A stretch of DNA of 40,609 bases from Gemmatimonadaceae bacterium (GTDB lineage: Bacteria > Gemmatimonadota > Gemmatimonadetes > Gemmatimonadales > Gemmatimonadaceae), in the NCBI GenBank assembly GCA_024654005.1, contig JANLGX010000444.1, forward strand, positions 1 through 40,609. Direction: 5' to 3'. The notes beneath the pieces were generated by a model that did no database searches, was not told the DNA's origin, and saw only the letters and a list, made by a program, of their open reading frames with translations. Below, one piece after another: positions 34,307 to 40,609 of this stretch (its first letter is position 1; each line of letters starts with the position of its first letter). A program made the position numbers and the translations under genes.

Positions 34307-35481
34307 CCGTCGCGTTCCGCTGGTGTGGTCGCCCTCGTCGGGAGCAGCACGAAGAACGTGCTTCCCTCGCCTTCCTTGCTCTTTACCCAGATCCGGCCAC
34401 CGTGTGCTTCCGCGGCGAGCCTGCAGAACGCCAGCCCGAGCCCCGAGCTCCTGACGTTCGGCAGCCGCGGCGTCTTGACCTGCCGGAACTTCTGAAAGAT
34501 CACCTCGTGGTACTCCTCCGGAATACCCGGCCCGTTGTCGCTCACCGCGAAGAGGATGCCGTCACCGTCCGCGCGCGCGCGCAGCTCGATCGCGACCCCG
34601 GCGCCGCCCGAATGGACCAGCGCGTTCTGCATGAGGTTCGAGAACAGGCGCTTGAGGATCGTCCTGTCGCCCTCGAACACCGGGGCGTCGTCGTCCACGT
34701 CCACGGCGACGATCGCGGCTTCCTGCGCGAGCCGGACCTCCCACTCCGCGACGAGATCGGCGACGAACGCGCCCGGCGCCAGCGGCTCGATGTTGAGCCG
34801 GAGGTCGGCGTCCTCGATCCGCGCCACCTCCAGCAGGTCGTTGATCAGCGACAGCAGCTCCTCCGCCTTGTACTCGGCGTCGGCGAGCACGCGCTTCTGC
34901 ACGGTCGTCAGGATGCCGAAGTCGCCGTCGGTCACCATCTCCAAACTCGCGAGCACCGACGTCAGCGGCGTCTTGAGATCGTGCACGATCATCTTCATCA
35001 GGTCCTCGCGCACCTTCTCGAGCTCGCGCAGCTTGCGATAGCTGTCCTCCAGCTCGTCGGTGACCGCCTTGAGCTTGAGCAGACTCCGCACGCGCGCGCC
35101 GAGCACGAGCCGGTTGTGCGGCTTCGTCAGGAAATCGTCGCCGCCGGCCTCGATCGCCTTCACCCGGTCGCTCGTGTCGTTGAGCGCGGTGACGAAGATG
35201 ACTGGAATGCGCGCGGTGCGCGGATCGCGCTTGATCCGGCGGCAAACCTCGAAGCCCGTCGAGCGGTCGTCCACGCCCAGGTCGCCCGCGGGCATGGCGA
35301 CGTCGAGGATGCACAGGTCGGGACGCTCGTCGAAGCACAGCGCGACGGCGGACGGCCCGTCGTTCGCGCAAATGATCCGGAAGTCGAGAGTGTTGAGCTG
35401 GTCCACCAGCAGCTCGACGTTCGCCTGCACGTCGTCGGCGACGAGGATCAGCGGCTTGCGCGCGGCCTCGCTCGCGGTCAT
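34303..35481 (-). CDS. Response-regulator receiver domain-histidine kinase hybrid
   Basis: A cytosolic signalling protein of 392 residues without membrane segments. Order: receiver domain (about 10-130; acidic pocket at D16-D17, phospho-acceptor D60 in LCILDVAMP, K120 in FLTKPH), a coiled-coil linker (about 135-163), HisKA with H167 in MIVHDLKTPLTS, and HATPase (NLMQNALVHS, DNGPGIPEEYHEVIF, SSGLGLAFC). An insertion GDLGVDDRSTG follows the acceptor Asp in the receiver. This receiver-first layout suggests that it takes phosphate from an upstream kinase. No partner regulator adjoins it. Confidence 0.93.
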   Translation of the reverse strand: MTASEAARKPLILVADDVQANVELLVDQLNTLDFRIICANDGPSAVALCFDERPDLCILDVAMPAGDLGVDDRSTGFEVCRRIKRDPRTARIPVIFVTALNDTSDRVKAIEAGGDDFLTKPHNRLVLGARVRSLLKLKAVTDELEDSYRKLRELEKVREDLMKMIVHDLKTPLTSVLASLEMVTDGDFGILTTVQKRVLADAEYKAEELLSLINDLLEVARIEDADLRLNIEPLAPGAFVADLVAEWEVRLAQEAAIVAVDVDDDAPVFEGDRTILKRLFSNLMQNALVHSGGAGVAIELRARADGDGILFAVSDNGPGIPEEYHEVIFQKFRQVKTPRLPNVRSSGLGLAFCRLAAEAHGGRIWVKSKEGEGSTFFVLLPTRATTPAERDG

Positions 35482-35485
35482 CCGG

Positions 35486-36658
35486 TCACGGCCTTACGCG
35501 GACACCGAAGCTGAAGATGTACGCCGTCTCGGTCGCTGGGTTCACAGAGACCTTGGCGTCCAGGTCCCGGGTCGCGCGCGCCACGCCGATATCCAGCCGC
35601 GACCTGCCGATTCCCAGCGGAATCCCGAAACCGCCGGAGAACGTGAGCTCGTTCACCTTCGACTGCTCACCGCCGAGCGCTCCACCGGCGCCGAACGGCA
35701 GCCCGCGGTATCTCGCACCGAGCCGCAGCGCTATGTTGCGCCGGCCGATGGTCGGCCCGGCCACATCCGCTCCGACCCCGTAATCCCAGGAGTCGAACGC
35801 GAGCATGTTGCTGCCCGCACGCCTGAGCGGCTGCATCGCGGACCACTCGTCGAAGCTCGCGCGCGCGGACAGAGCGACTCCGGAGATTCCCGAATAGCTC
35901 GCTCCGAAGCCGTACCTCAACGGCAGCTTTCCGCTGGTCAGCACGCTGTCGCCGGCCTGCGTCTCCATGTCCCCGCCGACGCGCACCGACGCACCGAGCC
36001 CGAGACTCGTGACCGGGCGCCACACGATTCCGGCGGACGCGCCGAACGCCGAGTAGCTGATGTCCGACGTCTGGCTCGTCCCGGAAAACGTGACCGTATC
36101 CGGAAAGCGCTGCTCGACCGTTATCCGGTTCTCACCGGAGAACACGTGGCCCCCCAATCCGATCTGGAAGCGGGGCGACGCGGTGTACCCCAGCGCCAGA
36201 CGGAAATCGGTGATGCCGCCGTTGCTCGAGAACAGCTCCGTTGCGTCCACGACGGTTCCCCCGATGTCCTGCTGCGTCTCGGTGACGCTGCTCCAGGTGC
36301 GATCGAGAAACGTGGACGCGGAGACCTGGGCGGTGAGGCGGCGTCCCAGCGTCAGCGACATTCCCACCATAGGAAAGCGCGCCGTCGTGGTCCGCGAGCT
36401 CACGTCCAGCCGCTTCACCGTGCGCACCTCGGGCTCGTACTGCATGAACATCACGGTCGCGCCCCACAGTGCGACCGCGGCTGGATTGAGCGCCGAATTC
36501 GGGTCGACTTCCGCGGGGCCGCCGCCGAGCGACATGGCGGTCGTGCTCAGTTGCCCCGGCGGATAGCCGAAGCCCTGCGTGCTGAGATTTCCCTGGGCGC
36601 CGGCGCCGGAAGCGGCCAGCGCGAAGGTCAGGAAACCGGCCAGGAAAGAGCGCGTCAT
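35486..36658 (-). CDS. Outer-membrane barrel protein, FadL/PorV-like
   Basis: A 390-residue exported protein with signal peptide MTRSFLAGFLTFALAASGAG. The early segment SLGGGPAEVDPNSALNPAAVA is like the N-terminal hatch of FadL/PorV-type barrels (an xxDPxSxxxNPAAL pattern), followed by regular amphipathic strands to the end. The C-terminus SFGVRVRP lacks a final aromatic residue. The ATG at 36658 overlaps the stop of the lipoprotein gene as ATGA, so the pair is probably a functional unit. A lipid or hydrophobic substrate is only inferred. Confidence 0.75.
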   Translation of the reverse strand: MTRSFLAGFLTFALAASGAGAQGNLSTQGFGYPPGQLSTTAMSLGGGPAEVDPNSALNPAAVALWGATVMFMQYEPEVRTVKRLDVSSRTTTARFPMVGMSLTLGRRLTAQVSASTFLDRTWSSVTETQQDIGGTVVDATELFSSNGGITDFRLALGYTASPRFQIGLGGHVFSGENRITVEQRFPDTVTFSGTSQTSDISYSAFGASAGIVWRPVTSLGLGASVRVGGDMETQAGDSVLTSGKLPLRYGFGASYSGISGVALSARASFDEWSAMQPLRRAGSNMLAFDSWDYGVGADVAGPTIGRRNIALRLGARYRGLPFGAGGALGGEQSKVNELTFSGGFGIPLGIGRSRLDIGVARATRDLDAKVSVNPATETAYIFSFGVRVRP

Positions 36659-37920
36659 GGTAGTCCGAAGGGGTTGGCCGGCGTGTAGCTGATTCTGAGA
36701 CGCGGACGCGTGTCCGGGACCGCCTCGGCGCTGGTGAACCACGCCTGGGCGGCGGACACTCCCTCGCGACCGCTGCGCAGCACCAGCGCGCGCGGGCCGA
36801 GCGTGTCGCCCTGCGCCCGCCAGACCCGCAGCATCGGCGCGATGTCTATCTCGCGCACGCCGGACGCGTTCGCCGCGACGCGCAGCGTGTCGACTTGTGT
36901 GAGCTCGGACGCGGCGATGAGCCGCGCCGCCTGCTCCGGATCGGTGATGGCTTTGCCGCCGATGGCCACGTGCGTCACCACGAACACCGTGTCCAGCGGA
37001 CCCAACCACGTATTCGGTACCTGCTCGAGCAGCAGTGTCGCGCGTATGACGCTCGACGAATCGAGGATCGAGCTGGGGATCAGGAAGCGCATGTAAGTGC
37101 GCTTCGTCGGGAGTCCGCCGACCAGCAGCGCCTGCGGAGACCCGGGCGGAGGAGCTCGTAGCACGAGCTGAAAATCCGAGAGCGTAGCCTGCTGGTCGAG
37201 CGAATCCTCGGGAGTGCGCGACAGCGGAAGCAGCGTGATCCGCGGAACGAGAGTGTCGGGCACGGCGCGAAAGTACAGCGTCGGTGGCGTGCCGCCCTCC
37301 GTGGACTGGACGTGAAACTGGCCCGTTCCACCCGTAATGCGGAGTCCGATGCGCAGCGGCGCGTTCGCCTGCGCCTTGGCCAGCACCGCCGCGTTCGACA
37401 GCGGAACGCGCACCGAGTCCTTGAGGTCCGCCGACGCGAACTGCTGCGATCCGATCAGCCTGTCGGCGGTGAACAGCGGCGCGAGCGCCGCGACCGACGT
37501 GTCGTTCGCGTCCGTGTCCACGTCGTACGCGCTGACCGTCAGCGACGCGCCCATCTGCTTCTCGGTGAGCTCGAGCCGGAGCTGGATGTAAGCGCTGTCG
37601 ACTGTCGTTATCGGGGTCGTCGTGCTGTCACCGGGAGTTCTGCGGACCCGCTGCGGCAAGCTGTCGTACCGGATGATGACGCGGGAATCGAGCGTGTCGC
37701 CGCGCGACGCCAGCAGCATCAAAGGCTCGGCCCCGAACGGTCCCTCGGCGCGAACCGTCGTATCGAACACGACCGCATCGATCGTGACGTTGATCACGTC
37801 GATGCCCTGGTTCGGGCACAGCTCCGGGCAGCCGACCGCGCTCTCCAGATTCTCGCTGCAGGCGGCGGCCACGAGAGCGACGCAGCCGAGCGCCAGCGGC
37901 GCCATCCCCCTGCGCCGCAT
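36655..37920 (-). CDS. Large surface lipoprotein, DNRLRE-like repeats suspected
   Basis: A 421-residue protein with lipobox LVAAAC (C21) after a signal segment. The mature part is beta-rich and looks like two related halves. Each has a line of the type AYIQLRLELTEK... or TYMRFLIPSSILDSSSVIRATLLLE, reminiscent of DNRLRE-type domains on secreted and surface proteins. I cannot assign a function. The ATG at 37920 overlaps the cytidine deaminase stop by one base; its stop overlaps the barrel gene start. Confidence 0.65.
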   Translation of the reverse strand: MRRRGMAPLALGCVALVAAACSENLESAVGCPELCPNQGIDVINVTIDAVVFDTTVRAEGPFGAEPLMLLASRGDTLDSRVIIRYDSLPQRVRRTPGDSTTTPITTVDSAYIQLRLELTEKQMGASLTVSAYDVDTDANDTSVAALAPLFTADRLIGSQQFASADLKDSVRVPLSNAAVLAKAQANAPLRIGLRITGGTGQFHVQSTEGGTPPTLYFRAVPDTLVPRITLLPLSRTPEDSLDQQATLSDFQLVLRAPPPGSPQALLVGGLPTKRTYMRFLIPSSILDSSSVIRATLLLEQVPNTWLGPLDTVFVVTHVAIGGKAITDPEQAARLIAASELTQVDTLRVAANASGVREIDIAPMLRVWRAQGDTLGPRALVLRSGREGVSAAQAWFTSAEAVPDTRPRLRISYTPANPFGLP

Positions 37921-38336
37921 CACGTGGTGCCCGTGGTGAGGAGGTCGGCCGTGAACGGATGCGGCAACAGCGAGCCGAGACTCCAGCTGGCTTCGGCGCC
38001 GTTCCGGCAATAGCTGTGCACCTTCAGGTCCAGCGTGGCGAACTCCGCCAGCACCTGCAGGCAGGCGCCGCACGGCGGGGCGGGCTCCTCCGCTTCGGTC
38101 GCGATCGCGATGCAGTCGAACGTCCCCGCTCCGGTGATGATCGCGGAGAACACGGCCACGCGCTCGGCGCAGATCCCGAGTCCGTAGGAGGCGTTCTCGA
38201 CGTTGCAGCCTTGAAACACCGCGCCGTTGCCGGCGCGCAGCGCGGCGCCGACGGGGAAACCGGAATATGGAGCATGCGAGCGCTCGAGCGCCGCGAATGC
38301 AGCGTCGCGGAGCTTGTGGTCAGCTTGACGTGTCAC
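37920..38336 (-). CDS. cdd: Cytidine deaminase
   Basis: Hydrolyses cytidine and deoxycytidine to uridine forms; 138 residues, homotetrameric class. Zinc ligands C56, C89 and C92, and catalytic E58, lie in YGLGICAERVAVFSAI and EPAPPCGACLQVLAEF. The GTG start at 38336 overlaps the deoB stop as GTGA. It follows phosphopentomutase, forming a nucleoside salvage pair. Confidence 0.95.
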   Translation of the reverse strand: MTRQADHKLRDAAFAALERSHAPYSGFPVGAALRAGNGAVFQGCNVENASYGLGICAERVAVFSAIITGAGTFDCIAIATEAEEPAPPCGACLQVLAEFATLDLKVHSYCRNGAEASWSLGSLLPHPFTADLLTTGTT

Positions 38337-39520
38337 TGGATGATCTGGGGCAGAAAGGAGGTGCCGCGACCGCGAAACTCGACCCCGAGCCATTCGGCGA
38401 CGGTGGCGCCTAGATCCGAGAAGGTCTCGCGCCGCCCTATGCTCGCCGGCCGGACGCGTGAGCCCGCGGCCAGCAGCGGGACGCACTCTCGCGAGTGGTC
38501 CGTCGACGGAGTCGTTGGATCGTTGCCGTGGTCGGCGGTAATGAACAGAAGGTCGTCCTTTTTCAGGGAGCGCACGAGACCGGGCAGCGCTTCGTCGAAT
38601 TCGAGCAGCGCTTGGTAAAACCCCGCAACATCGTTCCGGTGCCCGTACAGTTGGTCGAAATCTACAAGATTGGCCAGCAGTAACCCACTCCGATCCCCAG
38701 CTATCCACCGGCGGATCTCGTCCAATCCCTCCGCGTTGGAGGAGGTGTGCCGCGCGCTTATCGACCGGCCGGCGAAGAGATCGTCGACTTTTCCTACTCC
38801 TGCCGTATCGATGCCGGCGGCACCAAGCGCATCGAGCAGCGTCTCGCTGGGCGGCTCGACGGAGAAATCGCGGCGGTTGGCCGTGCGCCTGTAGCTGCCG
38901 GGGCCGCCCTCGAACGGCCGGGCGATCACCCGCGAGACGAGCGGGCTCTCGCCATCGGGATCGTTCAGCTTGATGTCCAGCGCGGCGGCGCACGCCGCGT
39001 ACAGCTCATCCAGCGGAACCACGTCCTCGTGCGCCGCTATCTGAAAGACGGAATCGGCGGAAGTGTACACGATCCACGCGCCCGTGCGCCGGTGCTCTTC
39101 GGCGAAGCGCTCGATCACGACCGTGCCGCTCGCGACCACGTTGCCGATCACCGGACGGCCGGTGCGGCGCTCGAATTCCGCGAGCACCTCCGCGGGAAAT
39201 CCGTGAGGGTACGTCCTGAACGCACGCGCGAGGTGCACGCCGGCTATCTCCCAGTGGCCTGTAGTGCTGTCTTTCCCCGCGGACCGCGGCTCCATCACGC
39301 CCCAGGCCCCGAGAGGTTCTTCCGCAGGTGGGACACCGGCGAGGCTCGCCAGGTTGCCGAGTCCGTACTCGCGAAGATTCGGCAACGCGAAACCCGCGAC
39401 CGCGCGAGAGAGATTGCCCAACGTGTCGCTGCCCGTATCGCCGTACGTGTCCGCGTCGCGCGCGCCGCCGCACCCTACGCCGTCGAGCACGACGATCGCC
39501 GCTCTGCGGTCAGTCTTCAT
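38333..39520 (-). CDS. deoB: Phosphopentomutase
   Basis: Interconverts (deoxy)ribose 1- and 5-phosphates in nucleoside salvage; 395 residues, alkaline-phosphatase superfamily. Metal-binding blocks are VVLDGVGCGGARDADTYGD at the N-terminus and FITADHGNDPTTPSTDHSRE at the C-terminus, with MEPRSAGKDSTTGHWEIAG (substrate Thr) between. The start overlaps the 3' end of alr by 11 bases and the stop overlaps the cdd start. Confidence 0.96.
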   Translation of the reverse strand: MKTDRRAAIVVLDGVGCGGARDADTYGDTGSDTLGNLSRAVAGFALPNLREYGLGNLASLAGVPPAEEPLGAWGVMEPRSAGKDSTTGHWEIAGVHLARAFRTYPHGFPAEVLAEFERRTGRPVIGNVVASGTVVIERFAEEHRRTGAWIVYTSADSVFQIAAHEDVVPLDELYAACAAALDIKLNDPDGESPLVSRVIARPFEGGPGSYRRTANRRDFSVEPPSETLLDALGAAGIDTAGVGKVDDLFAGRSISARHTSSNAEGLDEIRRWIAGDRSGLLLANLVDFDQLYGHRNDVAGFYQALLEFDEALPGLVRSLKKDDLLFITADHGNDPTTPSTDHSRECVPLLAAGSRVRPASIGRRETFSDLGATVAEWLGVEFRGRGTSFLPQIIQ

Positions 39521-40580
39521 GCGGCACGCGCGGCGACCGGCTGTTCATTCCCACGAGCACTTCGTACGGCGTGATCCCCGCCGACGCGCCCACTTCGGCT
39601 ACGGTGACGAGCTCGCCGCCCTCCCCGCCGATGAGCGTCACGGTATCGCCCGCGGCGCACTCGACGCCGGTGACGTCGATCATGATCATGTCCATCGTGA
39701 CCCTGCCGACGATCGGAACGCGGCGCCCGCGGAGAACGACCGTCGCGCCCGGGCGCCCCTGCTGGCCCACGTTGCGCGGATAGCCGTCGGCGTAGCCGCA
39801 GGCGAGCGTGGCGATCCGCATGCGATGCGTCGCCTTGAACGTCGCGCCGTAGCTGATCGTATCGCCGGCCTCGCACGCGCGCAGATCGACTATCGGCGCG
39901 CGCAGATGCGCGACCGGATCGGGCTCGATCGCTGCACCGGGGACAGTCGCGCCGCCGTAGAGAAAGATCCCGGGCCGGACCGCGTCACGGCTCGAACGCC
40001 CGCGGCGCAGCACCGCGGCGCTGTTGTCGGTGTGGGTGAAGACGGCCGCGAGACCCAGCGCGGTTAGCGCGTCCTCGAACCGGCGATCCTGCTCCTGCAT
40101 GCTGCCGTCGTCGAGCTCCGCCGAATGAAAATGCGTGAACGCGCCTTCCGGAGGAGACGCCAAGACGACTTCCCTGAGCGAGGCGACGTCGCGCCACGAA
40201 GCCCCGGCCCGGGCCATTCCCGTATCGATGGCGAGGTGCCACGGACCGCCGAGCGATTGCCATGCTCTGATCGTCGCCGCCGATCCCAGCGCCGGCGTGA
40301 GGCGCGCCGCGCTGGCCGCCGCGAGCTCGCTCTCCAGTAGCGGCGTGAAGGTGATCACCGGAAGCTCGACGCCGAGCGCCCGCAACTCCTCGCCCTCGCT
40401 GACCGTGGCGACTCCGAATCCCCACGGGTCGACCTTCTCGAGCGCCTGCACGACGGCGCGCACGCCCATCCCATAGGCATCCGCTTTCACCATGGGAATC
40501 AGCCGCGTCCTGGCCCTGTCGGCGAGCGCGCGCGCGTTGCGCGCGACGGCGGAGAGGTCGATATCGATGCGGGCGGGCAT
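39510..40580 (-). CDS. alr: Alanine racemase
   Basis: PLP enzyme making D-alanine for peptidoglycan, 356 residues. PLP lysine K32 is in IPMVKADAYGMG; the C-terminal catalytic Tyr lies in DTISYGATF. AVRPGIFLYGG and the C-terminal GRVTMDMIMIDVT match the family. The ATG at 40580 is followed upstream by heptad array at 40592. It heads the run alr-deoB-cdd. Confidence 0.96.
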   Translation of the reverse strand: MPARIDIDLSAVARNARALADRARTRLIPMVKADAYGMGVRAVVQALEKVDPWGFGVATVSEGEELRALGVELPVITFTPLLESELAAASAARLTPALGSAATIRAWQSLGGPWHLAIDTGMARAGASWRDVASLREVVLASPPEGAFTHFHSAELDDGSMQEQDRRFEDALTALGLAAVFTHTDNSAAVLRRGRSSRDAVRPGIFLYGGATVPGAAIEPDPVAHLRAPIVDLRACEAGDTISYGATFKATHRMRIATLACGYADGYPRNVGQQGRPGATVVLRGRRVPIVGRVTMDMIMIDVTGVECAAGDTVTLIGGEGGELVTVAEVGASAGITPYEVLVGMNSRSPRVPHED

Positions 40581-40591
40581 TCAGAAAGTTA

Positions 40592-40609
40592 TTAGTGATT
40601 GGTGATTGG
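40592..40609. repeat. Heptanucleotide array at the window edge (TTAGTGA type)
   Basis: TTAGTGA (40592-40598), TTGGTGA (40599-40605) and a partial TTGG run into the window end, 11 bases upstream of the alr start codon. Same word family as arrays 1 and 4 and the palindrome; its full length is cut off. Confidence 0.8.

Overview
The window is GC-rich chromosomal DNA from a Gram-negative bacterium. Evidence for an outer membrane includes a TonB-dependent receptor, a barrel-like protein ending in Phe, a FadL/PorV-like barrel and lipoproteins. The gene mix (mannose-type PTS with HPr kinase, long co-oriented runs with 1-4 base stop/start overlaps, many GTG/TTG starts) is compatible with Gemmatimonadota. 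That placement is an inference from gene content, not from a marker phylogeny. No rRNA, tRNA, CRISPR array, transposase or phage gene was seen, and no gene-free stretch exceeds about 140 bases.

Nearly every gene is on the minus strand, so transcription runs from high to low coordinates. Unit 1 (40580-27845): alanine racemase, phosphopentomutase, cytidine deaminase, a lipoprotein and an outer-membrane barrel, a REC-histidine kinase, MiaB, ComEC, a small HExxH protein, fructose-1,6-bisphosphatase and methylmalonyl-CoA mutase large subunit; the mutase appears to use a CTG start. A small accessory island follows (27841-25507): three short plus-strand ORFs (a possible DUF2975 remnant, a YozG-like XRE regulator, a small membrane protein), a VapBC-type toxin-antitoxin pair, and a lipoprotein. 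Unit 2 (25425-10231) is about 15 kb and almost without gaps: FmdB-like protein, argS, a PfkB kinase, purM, an outer-membrane protein, riboflavin genes (ribD, ribE, ribBA, ribH), nusB, a GT4 glycosyltransferase, hprK and a complete mannose-family PTS (IIA, IIB, IIC, IID, HPr, EI). Then come metK, a bifunctional-nuclease-family protein and a membrane-anchored protein.

The left end holds a vitamin B12 uptake locus behind a cobalamin riboswitch (7225-7365). The order is btuF-like lipoprotein, btuC, btuD, btuB, a DUF71 ATP-pyrophosphatase and a signal-less BtuF-like protein, followed by recO. The locus fits with the B12-dependent mutase encoded elsewhere in the window.

The least explained signal is a set of short intergenic arrays with a strict 7-base period. 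TAGTGA[C/T]-type arrays occur at 35-69, 7374-7408, 8894-8977 and 40592-40609. Arrays with other words but the same period lie at 4459-4486 and 827-876, with a degenerate one at 10192-10213. One pair forms a perfect 30-base-pair inverted repeat between metK and the next gene, and several arrays supply or touch the stop codon of the adjacent gene. They resemble in form the short tandemly repeated heptamers (STRR) known from cyanobacteria and may be an undescribed repeat class in this lineage.
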